A program made the position numbers and the translations under genes. The notes under the pieces are model-generated. The model did not search any database. It was not told where the DNA came from and saw only the letters and a program-made list of their open reading frames with translations. A DNA stretch of 64,000 bases from Streptomyces sp. SID486 (GTDB lineage Bacteria; Actinomycetota; Actinomycetes; Streptomycetales; Streptomycetaceae), in the NCBI RefSeq assembly GCF_009865385.1, contig NZ_WWJT01000404.1, positions 23,578 through 87,577 of the forward strand. The letters run 5' to 3'. Positions 10,001-17,894 of this stretch are shown one piece after another; positions within the stretch are counted from its first letter, which is position 1; each line of letters opens with the position of its first letter.

Positions 10001-10397
10001 CCTCGCCGACGAGGCGACGTCCTCGGACGGGGACATGATCACCGCCGCCTTCAAACTGCTCGGCCTCGGTCCCGTCGTCGGCCAGCGCACCTGGGGCGGG
10101 GTCGTCGGCATGACCGGGCGGCACCGCCTCGGCGACGGCACGGTCATCACGGTCCCGATGAACGCGGCCTGGTTCGACGCCTACGGCTGGTCCGTCGAGA
10201 ACCACGGTGTCGCCCCCGACCTGGAGGCCCTGCGCACCCCCCTGGACTGGGCGGAGGGCCGCTACCCCGGCCTGGACGACGCGGTCCGGCTGGCCCTGGA
10301 ACTGCTGGAGTCCGACCCCGCGGCCGTCCCCCCCGACCTCAGCGACGTCCCCAACCGGGCCCGGCCGAAGCTCCCGCCGAGGACGCGCCAGGAATGA
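7074..10397 (+). CDS. tricorn-type S41 family protease
   Basis: 1107 residues, the length of tricorn proteases (about 1,070). Order: a beta-propeller region with repeated SPDG motifs (GHPRFSPDGRRIAYT, DLAFSPDGSWLTW), a second propeller, a C1 helical domain, a PDZ domain, and the S41 core. The first Ser-His pair is in ELGTSHAYV (about residue 758), the nucleophile in DEATSSDGDM (about 982), and the later acidic residue in SVENHGVAPD (about 1040), matching the tricorn tetrad. It cuts peptides downstream of the proteasome in the cytosol. A low-complexity Glu/Gly insert sits near residues 402-430. The GTG at 7074 has GGGGAG directly against it; homologues begin VSYLRLPHL. Confidence 0.92.
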   Translation: MSYLRLPHLNGDLLCFVAEDDLWLARLDAPDRAWRLTADRTKSGHPRFSPDGRRIAYTTWRSLVPEIHLVDVDAGGPSRQLTYWGSPDTQVCGWTPEGDILAVASHGQPFSYFTWAYKVPVEGDPDGRLPWGPVTDIQVADLDGRHKTLLLTGTPPHEPASWKRYRGGATGRLWLHGERLLPDIGGHLACPMFVDGRIAFLSDHEGVGNLYSCAHDGTDLRRHSDHDAFYARHASSDGERVVYQCAGDLWLVDDFSPDGEPRRLDIRLSGPRTGRRPYQVPAAQNVDGISVDETGRASAVVVRGSLYWLTHRDGPARTITDTPGVRVRLPEMLGSGQVAYVTDAEGADAVEIAQLPRATGDRAPRRLASGALGRVQEMVCDPLGERLAVASHDGRLLLIDVTGGDRGEEAENEGEERPEGEQPEAAAVSGGGAGTVSELIRSANGPVRDLAFSPDGSWLTWSHPGIGRSLRQIKLARIKDRLIVDVTNGRFEDENPVFTRDGRYLAFLSWRGFDPVYDVHTGDLSFPLGCRPYLVPLSSATPSPFALNPEGRPAAGGLDPMEDEETGEAGTVTVEVEGLANRVTPFPVVASKYSALYPVAGGGLVWLRWPISGALGETFVNPADISGRPTLEYFNISKAKKSELVDHLDWFAVSGDGSRLVVVDEGDLRAVPSSEAGDGDTTVWIDLRRILHEVDPPAEWRQAYDEAGRLIRAYFWDPGMCGIDWDAVLDQYRPLLQRVASPDEFADLLREVLGELGTSHAYVTAARRNEGPAHYQRWQGLLGANLVRRDGHWAVRRILPGDSSDSKARSPLAGTGIREGAVLTHVDGRPVDPVTGPYPLLAGSGGTTVELTFTSAEGDSGRARRVAVVPLVDERPLRYQDWVAKRRQVVRELSDGRCGYLHIPDMGGSGWAQFNRDLRMEVSRPALIVDVRGNAGGHISELVIEKLARTILGWDLTRDAQPVSYTSNAPRGPVVALADEATSSDGDMITAAFKLLGLGPVVGQRTWGGVVGMTGRHRLGDGTVITVPMNAAWFDAYGWSVENHGVAPDLEALRTPLDWAEGRYPGLDDAVRLALELLESDPAAVPPDLSDVPNRARPKLPPRTRQE

Positions 10398-10475
10398 GGC
10401 CGCGCCGGGAACGGACGGCGCGATACCCGGGACAGACGCAGAGCGCGCCGTGAGGGGGGAGCCGGGACAGACGCA

Positions 10476-10502
10476 GGGTGCCCTCCACGAGGAAGGGCAC
10501 CC
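10476..10502. terminator. terminator after the tricorn gene
   Basis: Inverted repeat GGGTGCCCT / AGGGCACCC with a 9-base loop, between the convergent tricorn gene and the small gene at 10538. Just upstream, the 13-mer CGGGACAGACGCA occurs twice (near 10430 and 10463). Confidence 0.7.
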
Positions 10503-10537
10503 CACGTCATCCGGCCGAGGCCGGGCGAGCGCAGCGG

Positions 10538-10765
10538 TTACGCGTCGTAGTCCTGACCGAAGCGGTCTTCCATCTGCTGCTCCGTGTCCTGGATGTCACG
10601 GTGGTTCTGGCCGCCCCGCTCGCTCTGCGGCCGGCCCTGGCCCTGACCGTGGCCCTGGCCCTGGCGGTTCGGCTGCTGGCCGCGCTGGCCGGCCTTCTCG
10701 CGGGCCTGGTCCATCTTCTCCTTGGCCTGGTTCTGCAGCTGGCTCGACTTGTCCTTCATACCCAT
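10538..10765 (-). CDS. small glutamine/glycine-rich hydrophilic protein
   Basis: 75 residues beginning MGMKDKSSQLQNQAKEKM. The first 25 residues are a charged amphipathic helix; the middle is a low-complexity Gln-Gly-Arg run (NRQGQGHGQGQGRPQSERGG); the end is acidic. There is no membrane segment or enzyme motif. The composition recalls small stress-associated hydrophilic proteins (CsbD or LEA-like), but there is no clear match. GGGAG lies about 10 nt before the ATG. Function unknown. Confidence 0.65.
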   Translation of the reverse strand: MGMKDKSSQLQNQAKEKMDQAREKAGQRGQQPNRQGQGHGQGQGRPQSERGGQNHRDIQDTEQQMEDRFGQDYDA

Positions 10766-10854
10766 GTGGGTTCACTCCCGTGTGAGGGTGGGGGGTTGGC
10801 CCCTCGCTGGGGCCTCGACCAGATTCACACGGGCGAACACCGGCTGCATGTCGA

Positions 10855-11739
10855 TCAGTTACGCACCGTAGCGCGGGCCGCCTCGTCGGCCTCCCCACCT
10901 GCGCCGACGAGCCCGGAGCTCATCCCTTGCAGCCGGGGCGCGAACCGCTTCATCTCGCGCTGTCCGACCGTCCCGATGAGCGCCGGCAGATAGCCGCGCA
11001 CCCCCTGCATGCCGCGCAGCCACCACTGTCCGTACACGTGCGCCGAGCGCCGCTCGATCCCGGCGACGAGCCGGTCCACCGCGGGCCCCAGCGGGTACGT
11101 CTTGTTCGACGGCCAGGGCAGCCGCTGCCGCAGCTCCCGCATGACGTCGTCCCTGTCGGCGCCGCGCACCATGTCGGTGTCGGTCCAGGACAGGTACCCG
11201 ACGCCGACGCGCACGCCCTGGTGGCCGACCTCGGCGCGCAGACTGTGCGCGTACGCCTCCACGCCCGACTTGGAGGCGCAGTACGCGGTCATCATCGGCG
11301 CGGGGGTGATCGCGGCGAGCGAGGCGATCTGCAGCAGGTAGCCGCGGCTCTCGGCCAGCACCGGCAGGAACGCGCGCGCGGTCACCGCCGACCCGATGAG
11401 GTTCACCTCGATCACCCGGCGCCAGGCCCGCGGGTCGGAGTCGACGAAGGGACCGCCGTTCGCCACACCGGCGTTGGCGACCACGATGTCGACCTTCCCG
11501 AAGCGTTCCTTCACCTCCCGCGCGACCCGGCCCATGGTCTCGTCGTCGGTGACGTCGGCGTACCAGTAGGCGCTCTCGCTGTGCAGGCGCCCGGAGACCT
11601 CCTTGAGCGCCTCCTCCTCCAGCCCGACCAGCGCGACCTTCGCCCCGCGCGCGGACAGCTTGCGCGCCAGCAGTTCACCGACGCCGCGCGCCGCTCCCGT
11701 GACGACCGCCACCTGTCCTTCGAGGCTGACCCTGCTCAT
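10855..11739 (-). CDS. short-chain dehydrogenase/reductase (SDR)
   Basis: 294 residues, classical SDR length. Rossmann glycine motif TGAARGVGE (residues about 15-23), the NAG stretch VVANAGV, the catalytic serine in QIASLAAI, and the YCASK motif (Tyr and Lys of the active site). The C-terminal tail of about 60 residues (WLRGMQGVRGYLPAL) is longer than usual and could hold a membrane-contacting helix. It would oxidise or reduce an alcohol/ketone with NAD(P). Its ATG overlaps the stop of the alpha/beta hydrolase gene by 4 bases, so it is the last gene of a three-gene operon. Confidence 0.92.
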   Translation of the reverse strand: MSRVSLEGQVAVVTGAARGVGELLARKLSARGAKVALVGLEEEALKEVSGRLHSESAYWYADVTDDETMGRVAREVKERFGKVDIVVANAGVANGGPFVDSDPRAWRRVIEVNLIGSAVTARAFLPVLAESRGYLLQIASLAAITPAPMMTAYCASKSGVEAYAHSLRAEVGHQGVRVGVGYLSWTDTDMVRGADRDDVMRELRQRLPWPSNKTYPLGPAVDRLVAGIERRSAHVYGQWWLRGMQGVRGYLPALIGTVGQREMKRFAPRLQGMSSGLVGAGGEADEAARATVRN

Positions 11740-12728
11740 GCGCCCTCCTTGATCTGCGCTGGGATGGAACCGTGTTCGTGCGCGTCCGCGGGGCCGGCCC
11801 CCGTGACGTAGGTCGTGACGAGTTCCCGGATCCGGCCGGTGACCAGCTCGGGAGCCTCGATCGGGGTCATGTGGCCGATACCGGCCAGCTCGGTCAGGCC
11901 GACACAGGCCGGCAGCGCGGCGACCAGCGCGCGGGCGTGCACGGGAGGCGTGAGCCGGTCGGAGGCGCCGTGCAGCACCGCGGTGGGCACGTTCAACTCC
12001 CGTACGCCGTCGTCCAGGTCGAGCGCCGCGAGTACGGCCCCCCACGCGTGGCGCACGGCACGGGGACAGGCGTGCACGATCCGCGCGCACGCCTCCACCC
12101 GGTGCGCGGCCGAACCGGCGCCCATGGTGGCGTACTTGAGGACGCTCTTCGCGACCGGCGTGACCGGCCCGAGGGGGGCGCGCGAGCCGAGCACGCGCGC
12201 GGTCAGCCAGGTGCGAACGCGTCCGGCGCGCAACGGCAGCACGCGCGACTGGGCGATCAGCCGTGAACTGCCGGTGCTGCACAGCAGGACGGCGGCGGCG
12301 TGTTCCCGGAAGCGGGGGCGCCCGGACGCCGCCATGACCGTCATGCCGCCCATGGAGTGGCCGGCGACCAGCGCCTTCTCCCCGGGTGCCAGCGTCTGCG
12401 CGAGCACCGCTTCGAGATCGTCCGCCAGCGCGTCGGTCGTGCACGCGTGGCTCGCGGGGCTGCGTCCGTGGCCCCTCTGATCGTAGGCGATCACCCGGTG
12501 GTCCGCCGCCAGGTCACGTATCTGCGCCGCCCAGAACGCGGTCGAGCAGGTCCAGCCGTGGGAGAGGACGACGGGCGGCGCGTCCGCCCGCCCGTGCACC
12601 TCCACGTGCAGCCGGGCGCCGTCGGCGGAGACGACGGTGAGCGTGCGGGCGGGGACGGGCGGGGCGTACGGGCCGGAGGTGACGGAGGCGGTGCGGGCAG
12701 CCGGGACGCCCGGGGCGCGGCGGCTCAT
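11736..12728 (-). CDS. alpha/beta hydrolase
   Basis: 330 residues. Oxyanion strand VVLSHGWTCSTAFW, then the YDQRGHGRS turn, nucleophile elbow GHSMGG (about residue 115-120), the acid in HGASDRLTP, and the catalytic histidine in GIGHMTPIE. This is a complete esterase/lipase-type triad. It lies between a Baeyer-Villiger-type monooxygenase and an SDR with 4-base overlaps at both ends, so it probably hydrolyses the ester made by the monooxygenase. The first 28 residues are Ala/Pro-rich and may be unstructured. Confidence 0.93.
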   Translation of the reverse strand: MSRRAPGVPAARTASVTSGPYAPPVPARTLTVVSADGARLHVEVHGRADAPPVVLSHGWTCSTAFWAAQIRDLAADHRVIAYDQRGHGRSPASHACTTDALADDLEAVLAQTLAPGEKALVAGHSMGGMTVMAASGRPRFREHAAAVLLCSTGSSRLIAQSRVLPLRAGRVRTWLTARVLGSRAPLGPVTPVAKSVLKYATMGAGSAAHRVEACARIVHACPRAVRHAWGAVLAALDLDDGVRELNVPTAVLHGASDRLTPPVHARALVAALPACVGLTELAGIGHMTPIEAPELVTGRIRELVTTYVTGAGPADAHEHGSIPAQIKEGA

Positions 12729-14308
12729 GCGGTGGCCTCGCTCCGCCCGCGCGCCCCAGCAGCCTGCGCGTCCTCGGTACCGGGCGCGTCCTCGGCACCC
12801 GGCGCGGACTCGGCGTCCTGTCCCGCCGCCGGCCTGCGGACGACCTCGTACTCCGCGAGGTCCACCCGCCGGGTGGCGGTGCGGAACTCGGTCGTCGTAC
12901 CGGGCCAGATGGTGGTGTTGCGGCCGCTCGCGTCCAGGTACCAGCTGGTGCAGCCGCCGGTGTTCCACACGGTCCGCTCCATGCGTTCCTGGACCTTGCG
13001 GTTCCAGGACTCGACGGCGGCGGGCCGGGCGTCGAGGGCGGTACGGCCGCCACGGCCGCCGAGGACGTCCAGCTGGCGCAGGTAGTCGGCCATGTAGTTC
13101 AGCTGGGACTCGATCATCAGGATCATGGAGGAGTTCCCGAGGCCGGTGTTGGGCCCGATGATGGTCATCCAGTTCGGGAACCCGGCGGCCGCGGCACCGC
13201 GCAGCGCCTGCATGCCGTTCTTCCAGGACTCGGCGAGCGTGACGCCCGCCGCGCCGACCACGCGCTCGGCGATCGGCATGTCGGTGACGTGGAAGCCCGT
13301 CCCGAAGACGATCGCGTCGACCTCGGCCTCGGTGCCGTCGGCGGCGACGGCCGTGGACCCGCGGATCTCGCTGAGCCCGCCGGCGACGACGTCGACGTTC
13401 GGCTTGGCCAGCGCCGGATAGTACGCGCTGGACAGCAGGATGCGCTTGCAGCCGATGCGGTAGTCGGGGGTGAGCTTGGCGCGCAGGGCGGGGTCCTTCA
13501 CGGCGCGGGCCATGTTGCGCTTGGCGAGCTTCTCCACCAGGCCGAGTTCGTCGGGGCGCTTGGTGAACGCCTGCACCTGCAACTCGCGGATGCCCCACAG
13601 CAGTCCGCGCCGGGCCTGGGCGGTGAGGGGCAGCCGCCGGTGCAGCCAGCGCTCGGCGCCGCTGATGGCGCGGTCGACGCGGGGCATCACCCAGGGCGGG
13701 GTGCGCTGGAAGAGGGTGAGCCGGCCGACCTCCGGCTGGATGGCGGGCACGATCTGGATCGCGGAGGCGCCGGTGCCGACCATGGCGACCCGCTTGCCGC
13801 GCAGGTCGTAGTCGTGGTCCCAGCGGGCGGAGTGGAACACCTTGCCCGGGAACGACTCCAGCCCCGGGATGTCGGGGATCTTCGGGTCGGACAGTGGTCC
13901 GGTGGCGGAGACGACGACGTCGGCGCTGAGCGAGCCGCGCGTGGTCTCGATGTTCCACCGCAGCTTGTCGTCGTCCCAGGTCATCAGCTTGACCTCGGAA
14001 TCGAGGCGGATGTGCGGGCGCAGTCCGAACAGGTCGGTGACGTGCTCCAGGTAGGCGCGGATGTGCCGCTGCCCGGAGAAGGTGCGCGGCCAGTCCGGGT
14101 TGGGCGCGAAGGAGAAGGAGTAGAGGTGCGAGGGCACGTCACAGGCGCACCCGGGGTAACTGTTGTCCCGCCAGGTGCCCCCGACGCTGTCGGCCCGCTC
14201 CAGGACGACGAAGTCGGTGATCCCCTCGCGGCGCAGCCGCACGGCGGCCCCCAGTCCGCCGAACCCGGACCCGATCACCGCCACCCGTACATGCTCGTGC
14301 TCGGCCAT
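12725..14308 (-). CDS. flavin-containing (Baeyer-Villiger-type) monooxygenase
   Basis: 527 residues. FAD-binding GSGFGG at residues 13-18, the BVMO fingerprint FPGKVFHSARWD (about residues 155-166), the NADP-binding GTGASAIQ, and a late GTGFHVTDMP block. It inserts oxygen next to a ketone using NADPH and FAD. The ATG at 14308 has GGAGG 7 nt upstream; an ATG seven codons earlier has none. The C-terminal 35 residues are low-complexity Ala/Glu/Asp. With the hydrolase and SDR it forms an alcohol-ketone-ester-acid degradation set. The gene content matches the start of the mycobacterial mymA (Rv3083-Rv3085) operon, although the regulator here is MerR rather than VirS. Confidence 0.92.
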   Translation of the reverse strand: MAEHEHVRVAVIGSGFGGLGAAVRLRREGITDFVVLERADSVGGTWRDNSYPGCACDVPSHLYSFSFAPNPDWPRTFSGQRHIRAYLEHVTDLFGLRPHIRLDSEVKLMTWDDDKLRWNIETTRGSLSADVVVSATGPLSDPKIPDIPGLESFPGKVFHSARWDHDYDLRGKRVAMVGTGASAIQIVPAIQPEVGRLTLFQRTPPWVMPRVDRAISGAERWLHRRLPLTAQARRGLLWGIRELQVQAFTKRPDELGLVEKLAKRNMARAVKDPALRAKLTPDYRIGCKRILLSSAYYPALAKPNVDVVAGGLSEIRGSTAVAADGTEAEVDAIVFGTGFHVTDMPIAERVVGAAGVTLAESWKNGMQALRGAAAAGFPNWMTIIGPNTGLGNSSMILMIESQLNYMADYLRQLDVLGGRGGRTALDARPAAVESWNRKVQERMERTVWNTGGCTSWYLDASGRNTTIWPGTTTEFRTATRRVDLAEYEVVRRPAAGQDAESAPGAEDAPGTEDAQAAGARGRSEATA

Positions 14309-14340
14309 CCCGAAGCCTCCACGCATCACCTAGGAACCCT

Positions 14341-14356
14341 GCCAGTGAACACTGGC
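14341..14356. promoter_or_regulatory. perfect palindrome in the BVMO/MerR intergenic region
   Basis: GCCAGTG-AA-CACTGGC, a perfect 7-bp inverted repeat with a 2-bp spacer, 33 bp upstream of the monooxygenase start. It is well placed to be an operator for the minus-strand operon. Confidence 0.55.
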
Positions 14357-14381
14357 GCAATGGGACTGTAGAGCAGCTCCG

Positions 14382-14393
14382 TACCGATCGGTA
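14382..14393. promoter_or_regulatory. second perfect palindrome TACCGATCGGTA
   Basis: A 12-bp perfect dyad about 48 bp before the MerR gene. It looks more like a TetR-type site (ACCGNNCGGT) than a MerR site, and differs from the palindrome 26 bp away, so two regulators may act in this short region. Confidence 0.5.
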
Positions 14394-14441
14394 GGGGGCG
14401 CGGGAAAGAAAGTTACCGGCGGTACGCCATAGGCTGCGGGC

Positions 14442-15152
14442 GTGGCAGAGGACGCAGAACACCCGGAGAGCCGCCCGGAGCCGGCACCCACCGGCGCCCC
14501 GCGCGAGTACCGCATGGAAGAACTGGCCCGGCTGGCCGGCATCACCGTGCGCACGCTGCGCTTCTACCGCGAACGCAAACTGCTCCCGCCGCCCCGCCGC
14601 GAGGGCCGCATAGCCTGGTACGACGACCATCACCTCGCCCGGCTGCGCACCATCGCGGCCCTGCTGGAGCGCGGCCACACCCTGAACGGCATCGCGGAGC
14701 TGGCGGAGGCGTTCGACCACGGCCGGGACGTCGCCGACCTGCTCGGCGTCGGCACCCCCACCGAGGAGGAGCCGGTCCGCCTCACCCCCGAGGAGCTCGC
14801 CGCCCGCTTCGAGGGCGAGGTCACGCCCGAGAACCTCGCCGCCGCCATGGAACTGGGCTACATCGGCACCGACGGCGACGAGATCGTCCACATCAGCCGG
14901 AGCCTGCTGGACGTCTCCTCGGCACTGGTCCGCGAGGGCATCCCGCTCGCCGAGGTGCTGACGGCCGCCACCCGCGTCCGCGAGCACGCCGAAGCCCTGG
15001 CCGCGCTCTTCTCCGACGTGATCCTGCGCCACGCGCCCGAGGACGACCTCCACCGCCTGCGGCCGCTGGCCCGGAGCGTGGTGGAGGCGGAGCTGTCCCT
15101 GGCCCTGGACCGCAGGCTGCAGAAGGGCGGCCGGCGGGGCGAGCGCGACTAG
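14442..15152 (+). CDS. MerR family regulator
   Basis: 236 residues. The winged helix is clear: YRMEELARLAGITVRTLRFY (residues about 24-43) followed by RERKLLPPPRREGR and the second helix HLARLRTIAALLERG. The C-terminal half is long for MerR and helical, without the cysteine pairs of metal sensors, so a small-molecule ligand is more likely. Start is GTG at 14442 with no good ribosome site, so it may be leaderless. It is divergent from the BVMO operon and probably controls it. Its stop overlaps the convergent gene by 3 bases. Confidence 0.88.
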   Translation: MAEDAEHPESRPEPAPTGAPREYRMEELARLAGITVRTLRFYRERKLLPPPRREGRIAWYDDHHLARLRTIAALLERGHTLNGIAELAEAFDHGRDVADLLGVGTPTEEEPVRLTPEELAARFEGEVTPENLAAAMELGYIGTDGDEIVHISRSLLDVSSALVREGIPLAEVLTAATRVREHAEALAALFSDVILRHAPEDDLHRLRPLARSVVEAELSLALDRRLQKGGRRGERD

Positions 15153-16825
15153 CGGGCCCGCTTCAGCGTGATCTTCCCGGCCTTCTTGGTGATCAGCGCG
15201 CCGCCGACGCTCATGGAGACGAGCAGGTTGTACTTTCCGGCCGGAAGGTCCGAGACGTCGATTCCACCGGCCGGCGAGGCGAAGTACCCGAAGTCGTAGT
15301 TCCCGAGGTCCGCCTGCTGCTTGTGCGGCCGGACCGCCTCGGGATTCTTCCGGGCGCCGAGAGCGAAGGAGTACGTCTCGGACTTCCCCTCCAGGACGAG
15401 GTAGTAGAAAGCGTGCGTGTCCCGGTCCGCGTTCCGGCCGGGCAGGAAGAGAACGCCCTCCGCGTGAATCCTCCGTCCGTTCTCCTCGGCCTTCACGACG
15501 GAGAAGCACACGCCCGGGGAATCCACCCCGACAATGCTCCTCTTGACCAGCTTCAGTCCGCCCTTTCCGCCCCGGAACAGCAGTTCCGCATCACCGCAGA
15601 CCTGCCTGCGGTCCACCGCGGCCTGCGAGACCAGCCGGGTCCGCCGCTCGATCCCCTCGGCCTCCGCGGCGACGGCGACCGACACGTCGTACGTCCCCTG
15701 CGGGAGTTCGGCGAACGTCAGCCCGCCCCGTGAGGCGAAACCGCCCCTGGCGTACTCGCAGAAGTACTCGTCGAAATAGTCCCGGTAGAGCCTGATCTCA
15801 CCGGTCGTCTCCAGCGGGTACGTCCAGTGCCGGCCGTCCTTCTCCACGACCAGCCGCTTGGTCTCCTCGCTCGGCCCCCCGGGCGCCTGGCCCGGCAGGA
15901 AGGCGCGCCCCTTGAGCTCCAGCGCGCCGTCCGTGAACACGGCACGGGTCAGCACGGCCAGGGCCGTGTCCTGGCGGCGCAGCTCGGCGAGGTACTCGGC
16001 GGCGGCCTGCGGGTCCTCGGGCTCGGAGCCGACCCTGACGTCCCCCCAGCGGGGCGCGACGCCCTCCGTCACGGCGTACACGATGCTCAGGATCGACGGC
16101 AGCGCCTGGCGCACCACTTCGTCGTGCCGCCGTACCGTCGGCGATTCCACGAACAGGAAGTTGAAGTTGTCGTACGCCCGCAGCGCGGGGAGGCAGTGCA
16201 CGACCTCCTGCTCGTACTGGTAGTCGCCCGGCGAGGAGACCAGGTATATGTTCCGCTTCAGGTCCGTGTCCCCGGCGATGACGTCCTTCAGCACGGCGTC
16301 CATGACGGCCACGTTCTCGTCGGACTGGCCCTCGCCGAGCACCGCGTCCCCGAGCTGGGCGTGCCCCTTGGAATAACTCCCCATGAAGTACTGGGGCGTC
16401 GAGGCCACGATGTTCTTGTAGTCGTACTTCAGGCCGTAGTAGAGCGCCGCGCTGCCGCCCTTCGAGGCGCCCAGCAGGGTCACCTCGTCACGGGTCACCC
16501 GCAGGCGGCGCATGAAGTCCTGTATCAGGGCCTGAATGGAGTCCGAGACACTGAAGTCCATATCGCGCGCCACGTAGTAGGAGGCGGCGCCGTCGAAGTG
16601 GTCACGTATCCTGAGGACGTTGCACTTCACGCTGTCCAGCGCGTTGCCGAATCCGTACTTGCTGCCCACGGACGAAAAGACCACCAGCAGATGCCGGTGG
16701 TCGCCCTGGGCCGGACGGAACTGGAATTCCACCGGCCATTTCCCGTGCACCTCCACGCTTTCCTTGTAGGCGCGGGCCATCCGCGCCGTGTAGTTGGGGG
16801 ACAGCGCAGGCACGGGATTGTTCAT
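15149..16825 (-). CDS. Asp2-like alpha/beta-hydrolase-fold protein with C-terminal beta domains
   Basis: 558 residues. Residues about 1-260 hold an alpha/beta-hydrolase core with nucleophile elbow LGASKGGSAALYYGLKY (Ser about 120) and STPQYFMGSY downstream, the pattern of Asp2-type proteins of the accessory Sec system and related acyl-modifying enzymes. Two or three beta-rich repeats follow, each ending with LPxGxYxxxVSxxxxA (LPQGTYDVSVAVAA near 395, LPAGKYNLLVSMSVGG near 535). No signal peptide is visible. No accessory Sec genes lie nearby, so a role in modifying a surface glycan or glycoprotein is inference. The gene stands alone on the minus strand. Confidence 0.6.
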   Translation of the reverse strand: MNNPVPALSPNYTARMARAYKESVEVHGKWPVEFQFRPAQGDHRHLLVVFSSVGSKYGFGNALDSVKCNVLRIRDHFDGAASYYVARDMDFSVSDSIQALIQDFMRRLRVTRDEVTLLGASKGGSAALYYGLKYDYKNIVASTPQYFMGSYSKGHAQLGDAVLGEGQSDENVAVMDAVLKDVIAGDTDLKRNIYLVSSPGDYQYEQEVVHCLPALRAYDNFNFLFVESPTVRRHDEVVRQALPSILSIVYAVTEGVAPRWGDVRVGSEPEDPQAAAEYLAELRRQDTALAVLTRAVFTDGALELKGRAFLPGQAPGGPSEETKRLVVEKDGRHWTYPLETTGEIRLYRDYFDEYFCEYARGGFASRGGLTFAELPQGTYDVSVAVAAEAEGIERRTRLVSQAAVDRRQVCGDAELLFRGGKGGLKLVKRSIVGVDSPGVCFSVVKAEENGRRIHAEGVLFLPGRNADRDTHAFYYLVLEGKSETYSFALGARKNPEAVRPHKQQADLGNYDFGYFASPAGGIDVSDLPAGKYNLLVSMSVGGALITKKAGKITLKRAR

Positions 16826-17004
16826 GATCGCGTGAGGACTCTCTGACCGGGGGCGTACACGGGGGGCGTGCTACGGCGGAGTATACGGAGTGGCCATCAC
16901 CGGTTAATTGCCCGTTCGCACAGGCTCCGGCAGGGCCGCCACCGCGCTCCACGCGGCGCCCGCCGGGCTCCGGCCCGCCCCCGGCACGCCGTCCGTTCCG
17001 GCCG

Positions 17005-17808
17005 TCAGCGGTCGTACACGGCCGTCACCGGCGCATGGTCGCTCCACCGCTCGGCATGACTCGCGGCCCGCTCCACGTACGCCTTCACGCAGCGCTCCGC
17101 CAGCCCCGGCGTGGCCACGTGCAGGTCGATGCGCCAGCCGCTGTCGTTGTCGAAGGCCCGGCCGCGGTAGGACCACCACGTGTACGGCCCCTCCACCTCG
17201 GGATGGCGCGCCCGCACGACGTCGACGTAACCCCCGTCCTGGGCGTCCAACACCTGGCCGAGCCAGGCGCGCTCCTCCGGCAGGAAGCCGGAGTTCCTGG
17301 TGTTGCCGCGCCAGTTCTTCAGGTCGGCGGGCTGGTGGGCGATGTTCCAGTCGCCGCAGACCAGCACCTGCCGGCCCGCGGCGGCCGCCCGCTCGCGAAG
17401 CTCCTTCAGGTGGGCGAGGAACTCGCCCATGAAGCGGACCTTCTCGTCCTGGCGCTCGGTTCCGACCTCGCCGGAGGGCAGGTAGAGGGAGGCGACCGTC
17501 ACACCCGGCAGGTCGGCCTCGACGTACCGGCCGCTGCCGTCGAACTCGGCCGACCCGAAGCCGACGCGCACCGCGTCGGGCTCCCGGCGCGTGTACAGGG
17601 AGACGCCCGCGCGGCCCTTGGCCGCGGCGGGCGCGTGCACGACGTGCCAGCCCTCGGGGCCGCGGACGTGCTCGGGCAGCTGCTGCGGCTCCGCCCGCAC
17701 CTCCTGCAGGCACACCACGTCGGCGGAGGTGGCGGCGAGCCACTCGACGAAGCCCTTCTTCGCGGCGGCGCGCAGCCCGTTCACATTCACAGAGGTCACA
17801 GTGAGCAC
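17005..17808 (-). CDS. exonuclease III family DNA repair nuclease
   Basis: 267 residues, the usual length for ExoIII/AP endonucleases. Start VLTVTSVNVNGLRAAAKKGF includes the N-terminal Asn metal motif; VVCLQEVRA carries the metal-binding Glu; VCGDWNIAHQPADLKN carries the Asp-Asn pair; SGWRIDLHVAT the second acidic motif; WSDHAPVTA the catalytic Asp-His at the C-terminus. It removes nucleotides and cleaves abasic sites in base excision repair. GTG at 17808 begins the conserved fold; a longer reading to 17865 has an Arg/Ser-rich head. There is no strong ribosome site, so it may be leaderless. Confidence 0.92.
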   Translation of the reverse strand: MLTVTSVNVNGLRAAAKKGFVEWLAATSADVVCLQEVRAEPQQLPEHVRGPEGWHVVHAPAAAKGRAGVSLYTRREPDAVRVGFGSAEFDGSGRYVEADLPGVTVASLYLPSGEVGTERQDEKVRFMGEFLAHLKELRERAAAAGRQVLVCGDWNIAHQPADLKNWRGNTRNSGFLPEERAWLGQVLDAQDGGYVDVVRARHPEVEGPYTWWSYRGRAFDNDSGWRIDLHVATPGLAERCVKAYVERAASHAERWSDHAPVTAVYDR

Positions 17809-17894
17809 GCGGGCACGATACCGGCACACTGGACCTGGTCCAGAATTCGATCGATGAGAACGCACGAGAACGACGAGGAACCCGCGTACCTACG

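Noticed and set aside
7218..10505. Very long minus-strand ORF (1095 codons) opposite the tricorn gene
   Set aside because: It is a GC-bias shadow: composition is Val/Gly/Arg/Asp-rich without domains, while the plus-strand frame has full tricorn motifs.
10855..14371. A secondary-metabolite gene cluster around the BVMO operon
   Set aside because: There is no core synthase (PKS, NRPS, terpene cyclase) nearby; the set reads as catabolic or lipid-modifying.
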